Below are positions 1-13,061 of a stretch of 64,000 nucleotides of DNA, piece by piece (positions within the stretch are counted from its first letter, which is position 1; each line of letters begins with the position of its first letter). The DNA is from Aphis gossypii (lineage: Eukaryota; Arthropoda; Insecta; Hemiptera; Aphididae). The stretch covers positions 4,588,001-4,652,000 of the forward strand of contig NC_065530.1 in NCBI RefSeq assembly GCF_020184175.1, given 5' to 3'. The notes beneath the pieces were generated by a model. It saw nothing but the letters and a program-made list of their open reading frames with translations. It did no database searches and had not been told where the DNA came from. The position numbers and the translations under genes were made by a program.

Positions 1-3000
1 CAATCACGTATTCTCGTAAGTTCGCTGCAGCAAAGTTCCCTATATAAAATGTATGTATGTCCAACTGTAGAAACAAAATATCAATACATCGCGCAGAAAC
101 TCTGTCGAATCACATGTGTACAGATCTTAGACTAGTCTTTCACTACGGCTTTATATCGTATAACTTCAAAAGGCTCGCTACACGACTATTTATATTTAAT
201 ACCTACCTACGCTCTGACGAAGATGACTTTTCAACTAATTGCATTATGTGGAGTTTGTAACAATAGGTATACAGACAATAAAGAAGTCATACAACATGGC
301 CAATACTCACTCTTGTTGTTGTTTTCGTAGGTAAATGTTATTCTTGTAAATTTGGTAACAGTATTTGATATATTGGATAGGACTTCCGAGGTTTGCGAAG
401 CCAATTAATGTTTCTATTTTGATAAACAACATTTAATGAAATCCTTTATATATTCGTGATTTCGATTATCGTGTAGTTTTGACAATAAGTGTGTTATTCT
501 AATGACGCGATAGTATACTATGTACTGGCTACTATGTAACCGTCCAATAGTTTGTACATGAACTCGTGTAACAGATGAACCGCATCTCCTTTCAATCAAT
601 ATCAACATTTCTATAGATATATAACGTTTAGATTGATTCAATCATACACTTTACCGACTATGATGGCATATTTGGATTGTACAACAACAGGTTAGAATAA
701 GAAAAAACATAAACAAAATAACTGAAGAATTTAAATATTGTGTTATTCAAAATAACTACATACGGAATTAAAAATTTAGTGTATCAGTATTAGAAAAAAT
801 GTGTTGAATTTTGATAAAGTAGGTATAAGTAAATACCTGATGATTAGTTTTGATTACAAACAAATTGATAGAATTGATTTAAAGTAACAATAGTGCTTGT
901 ACTACTTCGTTTTTTCTTATATGGCTGTAATTTTTCCTATTTCAGTGTGCTTAATAATTGAGAATTACATAATTCTACGTATTTTTTTTTATATTTATAC
1001 TTTTACGTAATGATACTTACTTTATCCACAGTATAAATCAGAAGAGCTTATTTATTCGTCCTATTCGCTCTTACGTCTACGGTGCAAGTGCTTATAAAAT
1101 AACATCGATATTTTTGCACGGCCCTTACATATAACTGAGGGTGTACATATTATTGTACATCGTATAATTTATAACAATATAATACAATCCTCTGGGATTC
1201 GATGCATATAGTTAAAATATCGAAAACGTCAATGTTGTAAAACGAATTGAAAATCGTCCGGAAATATAATATAATTATCCTTTTTATATGTATCGCTTTT
1301 ACGCGTTGCGTTGACGAATTGTTTTTGAGTATTTTGGGTAGCACGGTCATATTGCGTATGAATTTCATATACATAATAGCATCAATATAATATGGATTTA
1401 TTTTTAACGACGAGTTAAAATATTAAATGCCTTCGGTAATGAATTAACTTTCGAAACGTCATATATTATATTATGTCGCAACCGAATCCGATACGGTTTT
1501 GTCACCGGCTGGGCGTATTTTTTTTAAAAGGTAATACGTTATTAATATACCTAATATAATATCAAACATCGTAATTCATCTAAATAATGTAGGCGATGTG
1601 TTAGTGAAATAGTAATAACTAATAACATTATATTGGTTTGATTGATTTGTTTGATGATTTTTATTCGATTAAAATCATTTTGCGTGGCCACCTGTCATTC
1701 AAAAAATATAATATCCGTAATATCGCAACATCGCTTTATTCTGTGGTGCACAATACAGCAATTCGGTAATCGGTATCTTTAAATGAATTTGACATTGCAA
1801 ACACGATGACGACAATCAACAATAATTTTAATAAAATATGTCAATAGTCAATACGGTATTATCACGGGAGTACCTATTTTTATATACATTATATTTTGTA
1901 CGGTTATGTCAATTTAACATTCATTTTTCCTGAAATGATATTAATGGTATTACAATATTTTAGTAATTATTTTCCTGCAAATTGGAAGCTTAAATAAAAT
2001 GACAATTTTCAAAGCTTTAAGAAATGGTTATGTGTAATATTAATATCCCAGTAAACTTAGCTTTCATGTTGTATTTCTAAAGCGAATATAACACATGTAT
2101 ATCTATATATAATAATAATAATATATTCTCCGTATAGGTATTTTAAAATAGGTAGGTACTTTCTTTTAAAATATATTTCATTGATCCAAAAATTTTAAAA
2201 GCATTTAAAATAACATTTATATTAATATAATAAAGATCAATATTCAACAGATATATTATATTACATTATATCTTACTTATATTTATCGAACGAACATGGT
2301 TTAATTAAATTAACGATGATTCACATATCACAAAAAATTCATCCAAACAAATAGCTATGTGTATGTATAGGTTTTTTTACGATTAATTTTTATAATTTAT
2401 TTACTTTATAATTTTTTGTCTATTTACCTATCAATATTATAGGTGTATTTTATTTTGTATGTTGGGTGTGTTTAGGGTACCTATTTTGTGATTGTAAGTG
2501 TGTAAATAATCTGTGTATACTAAGTAAAATAGGTTTTGAATATGTTTTATATAGTATTTTAGCAATTATAATTATAATTAAAATTAATCTATCAACATTT
2601 ATAAATTGTAAAATCGTTTTTAAGGACTAGACACTAGTCTCAATAATATCCTACTTATTATCCTTAGTATAAACATATTATTAATAACTAGAAAACTAGG
2701 TACTCGATAAAATGTTGAACTGATTAGGTATATACACGTTTTCAAAAACATATCCACTAAATAATTTATAGTAAGACCTAACCTAACCCAACATCTAAAA
2801 AAATATAATTACCTGTACCAACTATAAACTATAACATGGTAGATTACATTGGATACTGGATATATTATATAATATATAGGTATTATAATATATTATATCC
2901 ACCTTGCATTTATCCATATATTTATCATAGATCTCATAGGTTAATTTGATAAATAACTAGCGGTGTAAATAGGAGTAAAATAAGAAAGGATCATGTAGGA

Positions 3001-5219
3001 ATATAGAACGTCTTTGAAGAACTTTAAAATTAATTAAAGATAAAAGGTACGGAAAATCAACTTTGTGGTTTTACCTCATCGCAACCCATTCGGGTATCTA
3101 CCTAACTTCCTTTAATCCCAAAATAACTCTACGATAAGCCAGCAAGTTTAATTCAAGGAGTTTGGCAATATGGTTCATATACTTACAATTATATATCTTA
3201 TACTTACGTGTTCTTGAGGTCTAATAATTCTCGTCGATTATTGTTATGTATGTTTATATATTGACTTAAAAAACGCTTACGTTTACGGGTTAATTCCAAT
3301 TATTGAAAGACTCGGAACAACAACCAGATAAATCCACTTTTTCATGAATTATTGTGTAGGAATGCGTTTATGTAAAATTACATGCATTATTAGGTGCATA
3401 ACTATCAGTTCAATTCGATAAATATATTTTATAAAGGAATTGGATTTATTTTGTTATTATTTTTAGTGCCGCAACCAAATAAATTCGAATTTGACTGATT
3501 ATTATTCACATAATATGAGTTATCTATATTATAGTTTATGGTTTTTACTTTGTCGTTATAATATTCTAAAGTTAAAATTCAATGAGAATTATTTTGCTAT
3601 TTTTCATTGTACATAAATATTTTATTGTAAGAAATAAAAGGAAAAAAAAATCTGTGATGAAACAAGAATTTTTATACCATTTGCTTTATTATAACTCATT
3701 TTAAGACTTAAAATACCTACTGTTTTATTGCTATGTTGTATTTGTATTAAATAGTAAATAAAAATTTAAAAATTATGGGTAAATTTGATTACAAGTTCCC
3801 TTGAAAAACAATAGGTACCTAACAATAAACAGATAAATTCATAGGGTCCATAATTTTAAACTAAAAAGGTACTTCTATCAAAAGATAAAAATAATTTAAC
3901 TAAATTTCAAGTCCACAGTATTATTTATCATCATGTGGATAATTAAAAATATTTTAGCTGTAATACCTATTCTTAGCATTGTTGGATCATAAAAATAAAA
4001 CTTGTTTATCAGCCACGAACAATTTCAAAAAGTAGCTTTTCTGGTTGTTGTTCCAAGCCCTTCAATTGCTTAATTGGTTCCCAGGTAGTTTAAAGGCATA
4101 ACAATGTACAAATAAATTGGTTATGATGAACTTTCACATTTTAATTATAAAACTTTGTTAAAATTAACTTTTTCAACTTAAATTGAATAATTATTGTACA
4201 TTAAACCGACAACAGTTGTCAGTTTCACAGTAAGTACATGTTAATTTATTATACATTTATTGTACATAAATTAACAGATAAAAACATTAACAACAAAAGA
4301 TATAATATCATCATAGATGACTGACGAATAATGATTAAAAATTAAATTTATTTATTAAAGGTTTATTTTAACAATATTATGTGTAAATGTGTAATATCAT
4401 AACATTAATATCTACATTATGTTTTACTCTTTTAGGAACCCAAGTACAAATTCAGTTGTACCTACTTATAATATTTTATGTTAGTGTCGATTACTTTTCT
4501 AGTAAATACAGTTTTTTTTTTTTTGTTATTTAGTAAGTGATATACTGATATAGTGATATCAAGGTTTTTTCTGTAGATATGTTATGTAATACATTATTAT
4601 TTAACATACATTATTCATTTTTTTTTAAACGTCTAATCAATAGGTACCTCACCTAATAATTACTTAATTATTAAATAGGTTACTATAATCGCACAATCCG
4701 AACCTGGGACTAATCCAGTAAGTATCTAAAAAGTAAAAACCACATCCTATGTAGACAGTAGACGCAGCAGCCTGCGAGAAAAGGTTTGGCTTATTATGAG
4801 TCCCGAAAAACCTAACCGCAGCAGCTCGTCCGATGTCCGTGTCACGGGTTTAGTCCATTCGAATATTATCACCGTTAATTACCGTATTTTAAAGGTAAAA
4901 ATATTATCTAGAACACCTCAAAACGTCAAAAGGTTTTTTGTATTTTATCTTTGAAGAAACTTGTAAGCCTTTAAAATGTTCAAATTCTGAATTCTGATCA
5001 TAAAAATTTCAATGTGATTCATTAGTAAGACGGTGACAACACATGTAGATAATATTATATTATACTATTAATTATACCAAGTATATGGAAATTGGAAGAT
5101 TTAACAATTTTTTTTTGAAATTACATCTGAAAATATAAAATTTTCATAATATACTTTATCATGTACCTATTATATAATAATATTAAGTCACAAAATGTAG
5201 TCCTATGGTTCATTATGAC
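1..5219. other. AT-rich intergenic DNA, no gene recognised
   Basis: I see no coding exon, RNA gene or complete mobile element here. Short open frames are low-complexity and resemble nothing I recognise. A slightly GC-richer patch lies near 4740-4860 without a coding signature. Poly-T and AT microsatellite-like tracts are common, as is the TAGGTACCTAT word that recurs through the window. Confidence 0.6.
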
Positions 5220-5927
5220 TAGGGCTCGGATTTTAAAGCATATGCTTCTTTTTTTTATATATAATATGAAATAGAAATTTAATTCTTATACATAAAATCC
5301 GTTTCATGTCATTCTAATTTCAAATAAACCAATTTTTTTTTTTTGTGAACACTTTTTTTAAATTATTCCAGCTGTGGATTTTTTATATGTTTATTATGCC
5401 ATTGTAATAAAAACAAATTAATTAACAAGAAATCTAAAAACCCAGAATGCGGACTAAATGGTTACCTATATTGTATTATTTTTGTTTTCGTTATCGGCTT
5501 GTTTATTAAATATATTTAACCTATAGATAATCGATTACATAATATATAGACTGCAGGCAGTGCTACAGTACCTATACTATCAGTATGCCTTTAACATCGA
5601 TAACGACCATTTCAAAATTTAAGATTAATTTAGTGTTTTAATTTGAAACCTCTTGTATGGAGTATGCTAGTTACGCACCGACCACTTCAGTGGATGTAGT
5701 TAGTTTTCTATGCTAAATGTTAAACATTCTGTCGGAAAACCGAGTCAGTTTCACTACTGCAAATCTAGGGAAATAGGTACATAGTAAATAATTCCTTTTT
5801 AAATTTAAATTATTTTTCATATTTATAACTAGTTGGTGTTAATTTTTGATTATGCTTCTTTTTTTGCATTTTTAAAATAATTGTATGCTTTTGTGGTTGC
5901 TTACTATACTTTAAAATCCAAGCCCTA
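5220..5927. mobile_element. hAT-like non-autonomous element, copy 1
   Basis: About 708 bp bounded by inverted ends TAGGGCTCGGATTTTAAA and TTTAAAATCCAAGCCCTA. It is related over its whole length to 31426-32133, including the same internal stretches. There is no coding capacity. The TIR sequence style fits hAT elements, but the 8 bp flanking this copy do not match each other, so family assignment rests on copy 2. Confidence 0.7.
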
Positions 5928-6860
5928 AATAACTAATTATAACCATAAATACATAAAATAATAGCTATTTTCATTTTAATAGTGTGATGCAGCATAATAA
6001 TATGAAGAAATCTTTACCTGCATCGAAATTAGTTAACACTATCACATCATTATTATATTTCATAATTAGTAGTAAAGGTAAGGATTAAGAATGTGTAAAT
6101 TGGAAGTAGGTATGTAATGTGATAAAATTATAATTGTTTTATTTTATTTTTTTGTTATGTACCTAATTACTACAATTAAGTACAAGCATGTTTATAATTT
6201 CTATTATATATTTTAATAGGATCCAACCCAAAGGAAAAACATTTTTATCACAACACTTACACATAGTACGAAGTATATATTAAAATAAATAATAAAAACC
6301 ATCAATTTGAGGTACAAGTATAAAAAATATATTAGGTATGTATAACATTCTACATGTATTTATCATATTAGCAATTTTAAATACACACATATATATATAT
6401 ATATATATATAAGGAACACAACATAGGGGAAAAATGAAACAAAAATATGTCATGGGATAAAAACCTATATAATATACAAAGAGGTTTGACTAAATAAAAC
6501 CAGTAAGAGACAAAATTAAATTACTAGAAAGCAGTGGCACAACTTGAATATTTTCAGGGGTCATGTAATACACAAAGTTAACTAAACCAATTTTTTTTAA
6601 ATCCGTTTTAGGAGTTTAAGACTGAATACAAGTTTTTTCATATCAACCGTTACTGTACTTGGAATGAATGTTTGATTAATATTCGAATATAATTTGCAGT
6701 GATATTGTCTTTCAAAATGTCGTAAAAATTATCAGTCAATAAACATAATATAATGTACAATATTGTTTTAGTTTTTACAAATTACATATGCTACCAATCC
6801 TACAGCTCACATTGCAGTATTAAAGATGGTTATGTTATATTACAATGACTTATTATATAT
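5928..6860. other. KLHL18 downstream region
   Basis: Sequence downstream of the KLHL18 stop codon, presumably containing its 3' UTR. It includes an (AT)n microsatellite around 6388-6411. No other coding or RNA feature is recognised. Confidence 0.5.
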
Positions 6861-9800
6861 TTATGGAACTTCGGGCTCTTGAATAGGTATGACACCAACT
6901 CCGACTCCACCTTCATGGGCGCACATGGAAGCTGCGAACATCCAGCAATCAGCTTTGGGGTCATACACTTCAACAGTGGGTAAATTCAAAAATCCATCAT
7001 ATCCACCAATGGCCCACAATTTTCCAGCATTGGCAACCAATGCCACCCGGCTTCTTGTCACATTCATCGAAGCCACAAATCTCCACCTACATAACCATAA
7101 TATTCGATTGAAGTACACTATGATTAAACATTATTTAATAAGTAACTACTTGTCTGTCTGAGGATCATATTCTTCAACAGTTTGTAAAAACGTTGATCCA
7201 TCATATCCACCACATGCATAAAGTTTACCGTTTAACGTGGCCACTCCTAAGCGACAACGTTTCATTAACATAGGTGTTACAGATAGCCATTGACCTGTAT
7301 AAGTATCATACCGTTCAACCTATAAGTAAATATATAATATTAATTATTAATACAACAATAATTGTAATACTTCTTTTAATTGTTTAAGAGATTATGTTTA
7401 TGGGGTCACATAGTTGGAGTTACTTATGTAAAATTAAATTTCTACTTAACATTTTAGAGAATTTTTACAAGGTTTTGTGGCATATTCAAAATTTATCTTA
7501 ATTTTATTGTATACATTATAACTTTTATGTATTTTTTTATTAGAAATGTTATGTATAAAAATAAAAGGAAGATAAATTTAATTTCAAATCATACTTAAAA
7601 AAAGAGATAAAATTTTTGATACAAGATTTTATAGCTATTTAATCACTTATTTATTAATTTTATAGGGCATAAATCATATGTATTAACTTAAATCATTATT
7701 AACTTACAGAGTCAAAAATACTTAGGCCATCGTGACCTCCAAGTATATAAATATAACCATCAAATGCTACAACACCACCAGCACTACGATGTTTTTGCAT
7801 TGGTGTAATGATTGTCCAGCGATCTAAATCAGGCTGATAACATTCAACAATATTTAATGAACTGACTCCATCAAATCCTCCACACACGTATAGTCGATCA
7901 TTTAGAGCGGCTGCTCCAAGGGCACTAAAGTATAATATTATTTTAATTTTGAACAATATTTTTATAAAAAAAAGAACTGAATAATTATATCCATAAATGT
8001 TAAACTAAATAATTATTTCAATAAATTTAAAATTTTAAAAGCCTGCAATATGTCAAAATGACTAACCTGCGTTTACGATGCATTGGTGAAACTATATTCC
8101 AAGATTTTGTTATAGGATCAAATACTTCTACTGAAGATAGTCTTTCAATTCCATTATAGCCTCCAAATGCATATAATTTATTATTTAGTACAGCTACTCC
8201 AACTCTACTACGTAATATGCTCATTGCTTCGGCAAGTTCCCATCGTTCAGTTATGGGATTATAGACTTCAACAGTACTTAATGAATCACCTTAATTCAAA
8301 AATTATTCATAATTTATTATACATGTAAGAAATGTTATCAAAATTATATAAATACACAAATACCTGATTTAGTAAGTCCACCTACTGCATATATGTGTCC
8401 TTGAATATAACTGACACAGCGAGGTCTAGTGCGAAAGCTTTGTAACAAAATTCGTCTTTCGGGCATTAAATGGTAATCTTTAGCTTCATCTAATAGATCT
8501 CTAAATAATAAATAAATAAATGTAATATACCTATTGAAGCTTATAACAATATAATACATTTAAGGTAGTAATTGTTTTATATTATAAGATTTTAAGATTT
8601 AATAGTAAGTACAAAGCATTTATAAATGAATACCTATATAATTTTGACAGTAACCGCCTTGTTCAAATATACTCAATATACTCATCAATTAATTGGTTAA
8701 GTTTATTAACTAACAATATTTAGGAATTTTATAATATTATTATATAAACTGATTTCTGTTTAAATATTATTAATATTATATTATATTATTTTATATATTT
8801 TTTTTTGGTTTCAGTCAATTGAAAAATAGAATAACAAATTAAATAAAATTCTTTTAATACACTAAAAACAATTGATTTGTAGACAAAATTTAATCATATG
8901 AATACTTTAAATAATACCAAAGGTACAGCGAAGTTAGTATGAATGCAATAAAATAAAAATTTTAAAGATCATTATTCATTATCAATAAAATAAAACAATT
9001 AATATTTATGGATATAGGAACACTTATATTATACTGCAAGAATTTTTAACCTGCATTCGTGAGAAGATCTAATTAATTCTTCTGTAGCAACTCGATCAGC
9101 CAAATAATGAGGTGAAAGTAATGGCAATCTTACAGCAGCAAGCAACTGAGAAAAACATTCTTGTCTCGATTTTTCTTGTTTAACCCAGCGAATAGCTGCT
9201 TCGAATACCTAAAAAAAAAAAAAAAAATTGAATAGGTATTTATTCCATTAAGTTTTTACTTGATTATTACAAATCAAATAACCTGTTCTTCCGATGCTTG
9301 TAATTCATCTTTATAGACAATGTCTATTATTTCAGATATATTGAGATTTAAGAAGTCTTCAGACAATGATATATCAGGAAAATACTGAGCTATATATCTA
9401 TTAGCATCAGCCAATAAGCCATAGCACCCTAACGAATCAGCTAATGTACGTACTTTTAAAACATTATTTTGATGAAACCTAGAATTTAATAAATTATAAC
9501 ATTACATAAACAATCCAAAAGTCTAAAATATATATTCAGAATTTTATTGAATTTGAAACTTCAGATTTATGTATACAGAATATTGATACATATTTTAATA
9601 GTATTTAGGTACTGCACACCATAATACAACATTAAATTTTGTTTATTAACCATTTTTATTATTATTATGTACAATTATATATTATGTATAGGTACAAGTA
9701 TTAAAATAAAATTATGTAGTTAACAGATTGCACAAAAAATTTAAAACTATAATTTTATTGACTTGGATTAAATAATTGTATATTGAGTTTATTAAATTTT

Positions 9801-10925
9801 AAGTTATTTTTTCAACATCAATAACATAAGTAACCTCTCTATTAAAATAATGTATTTTAATCATTTAACCATAAAAAACAAACATGATTTTATTACTTGT
9901 ATTGCACAAAATATAAAAAATTCTCAAGAAAAATATTAGGTATATGAACAGATTTGTGTTAAAGTCAGAGACTATAGGTCACTATATTTCACTAGTATAC
10001 TACACGTTATGTAAGTTCTTGAATAATCAATATTGAACAGATACGTTTAACACACTCCATTTCATTAAGATTTGAAAATCTTAATACACAATTTTATAAT
10101 AACAAATTAATATTTTATCTGTACCTGCTCACTAGTATTATCACCTATTAAGTCAAATGCTTTTAAATATTCAAAAAGAAATATTAAAAAAAACCATTTA
10201 ATTACAAATTATTGTTGAGTAACATGTAAATGATACTAACCACACGTAATTAAATTTTAATTACCTTTCTTTAATGAATGTTGCACATGCATTTTGCACC
10301 CATTTCAACTGCAAATACGAGGCCCCGATTAAAAGTGACTGAACATTATTAATATTTATTGATATTCGACTACTGTATGCAAAATTAATCAATGCTTCCA
10401 ATGCTCTTTAGAAGATAAAAAAAAAATTAAAACATTATTTACAGGTACCTATTATTTTAATATTTAATAATTTCTTTAGCTTTTAAATAAATCTTACTCA
10501 GGATCAATGCCATGAATCACAATATCTTTTTGAGTACTTTCAATCATATTATGTGTAAACATAGCATTAAAATACGGTATTGTGGCGGCCAACACTATAC
10601 GATGAGCACTAAACGACATGTTGTCTACCTGAATAAAAAAAATTAGTTAACTAATTTATAGACGAAGATTAAAGAACAATAGGTAGCCATTTATTATAAA
10701 TGAACTTACTGTCAGCGTGACATCGCATAGTTTTCCCATACGACGTATGCCCTCAATCACCGAAAAACTCTGAGAGAACAGATCCGACTGATTATAGACA
10801 AAGTATTCGCTTTCAATCGATGAAGATTTCGGGAACGGTATCTTAATTGATGAATGCAACTTGGCCGGATTAAACGCCATGTTTTGTTGATCAATCATCG
10901 TCTCCAATTCCATATCGAAAAGCAT
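6861..10925 (-). CDS. KLHL18: Kelch-like protein 18 (BTB-BACK-Kelch CUL3 adaptor)
   Basis: Ten coding exons rebuilt by GT/AG borders: 10710-10925, 10498-10628, 10265-10405, 9283-9478, 9051-9208, 8364-8500, 8067-8289, 7708-7924, 7150-7319, 6861-7086; 1815 nt, 604 aa. Residues about 55-165 form the BTB domain (LCDVTL, SAHRIVLAA, NVQSLL), 170-275 the BACK domain, and 305-600 six kelch repeats with GG doublets (YAVGGL, YAFGGYNG, YVCGGFDG, YILGGHDG, YACGGYDG, WAIGGYDG). The DEAKDYHLMPERR linker and the HEGGVGVG C-terminus are typical of KLHL18 rather than other KLHL members. Family members recruit substrates to cullin-3 ubiquitin ligase. The protein is about 30 residues longer than the human one, at the N-terminus; the start is the first Met of the open frame and an upstream non-coding exon is possible. 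Frame is intact across all junctions. Confidence 0.94.
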
Positions 10926-13061
10926 CGGTCTGTCTTCAACGACGTTTAAGGCTTAATCAAGCAGAAAGGGATAGCAAAAACTAAAATCTACCAACAAACA
11001 CGAGTGGAACGGACCATTTAAAACTGAATAAACTGATACGTTTTGGACAACTCGATAATATCGGGAATTTGGTAATTAAATTAATTACGTACATTAAGTA
11101 TTATGCATTGTTAGCAGTTAGCCATAACGTTAGGTATATTACTTATATTAATATTTTAAATATAATAATTGCTTCATGCTTGGATAAAGTTAAATAAAGA
11201 GGGAAATCCCTTAGCTAATTATTTTATTTATAATATTTATATGAGTCATAAATAGACTTAATACCTATTGTTCTGTGGTTATAGTAAATATTTACTCTTC
11301 ATCTTATCTCAAAGTATTTCTCTATGACTTATCTGTGGGTTTTATCAGCGGAGGAACTACATTTTGTTCCATTTTTCCTTTGACGCTATTTATTCTAACG
11401 ACCAATTGTTCCACAAACTATTTATACCACTACTGTTTGGAAAAATAATAATTTGCAGAGCCCAGTCTTAAAACTAGTTTTAGGCGATATGGGCATATGG
11501 CCTACGACTACGACATAAGTGCAATAATAAAATAGGTACTGAATACAAATACATTATAATTTATGATTATGTTAGTGATATCACTGATGTCATAATAACT
11601 CTTTTTCACGATTTAAGATATTAAATTAATATCTTAAAACATGCTCTTTTTCACCTCCCCCCCATATGAAAATTTTTGGATCCACTTCTGCATTGACCCA
11701 ACTATCTTCTAATGCAACATCTTTGTCTAGTTTTTTAGTAAATAACAAGAGATATCTCTATACTTAGGTATTTTGTGTGTATGAATAAAAAACCCTATAT
11801 AAATTACAAAACAGTACACATATTTTTTTACTTTGTTTTAGATTATGTTATTGAGACCAAAGTTTTGTGTTATGAGTGGCGGCAAATAATTATTGTTTGC
11901 CATAATGTACTATTCTCTATTGCCTATTTGAGGCATATTACAGAGTACTTACAATTCTATGAGCCTTCACAACAAAAGCTACTCTTTACTTTAGAAAATA
12001 GAGAATAATTATTATCTCCAAAATGAAAATTTTGTTAACAATATTTAGAGGTATTATTTTAAAGTTGAGTCAAAATAGTTTACTTTGTTTTTTTATATAT
12101 AGGTATTGTTTTATGTAATGCTAACGCTATATTTCAGTAATTAAAGGTATTCTATTAAAAAAAAACTATTTGTTTCCCACTACAGAAAATTGCCACTTTA
12201 CCTATTTTACTTAATTCGTATATTTTGCTTAGATTTGTGCCCATTGCTAAATTTAAGTTACCACATTAAATTTAATTTGATTTGTGTTAAGTGTTTTGAA
12301 AATTCACGGAGTTTTACTAGGTCTACTTTGAGTAGATATTTTCTGAACTGTTTTATTTAATCTTTACAGTGCAATTAGTCATACTTTTAATTTATTAATT
12401 AATCGATTATGTCTTGTATCCTAATTTCTTAATGGTATATAAGTTATTAATTCCCATTGAGCTCTAATTATTCTGTTTCACCTAGATTTTTTTTTTTTAA
12501 ATATGGTTGTTTCATTTCTAAATTTTTTGATACAGTATGACAGTTTTCCTTGAACTGCTGTTAATTAATCTATCGTTAACTACTTTCATAGGTACTACAT
12601 CCTTATACAAAAATCTTATAATAAGTAACACATTTTTTCATAATTATAATTATTTTTTTATATTTAATTAATGACTAGTTTAATTTTGAACAAGCTCAAG
12701 TAGAAAAAAAACAGACAAATCAACTGCTACTTACTGGTATAAATTTTTAATCTGTAATTTTAAATTTACAGCATTAAAAATATTTTTTTTAGAAAAATTA
12801 AACTAAATAGCAGTATGACAATAAATAAATTTAAAAAATAATAAATCATTAAGTTGTTCTTAATACTTGTTCTTTTACATACAAATTTGTTTATAACTAT
12901 ACAATATAACTTAATCACCTAAAACTTTTAATCATAATTGATTTTAATAAAAATATGTTGATATCATATAAGGTTTTAACCACTTTATCTAAAAAGACAG
13001 CTATAAACTAAAATACATAATAGCTTATGTTATGTGTAAATTGTATTGTTGATGAAATTTT
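10926..13061. other. Intergenic region between KLHL18 and the Rap1-like gene
   Basis: It contains the presumed KLHL18 promoter and 5' UTR (immediately above 10925) and the 3' flank of the Rap1-like gene. An open frame at 11775-12008 has no recognisable similarity or codon character and is not called. No repeat family was identified. Confidence 0.5.

Noticed and set aside
57..260. 67-codon plus-strand frame at the window start
   Set aside because: No recognisable domain, AT-driven composition, and no splice or promoter context; short frames of this length are expected by chance.
6889..7161. Plus-strand frame of 90 codons
   Set aside because: Antisense shadow of the last KLHL18 exon.
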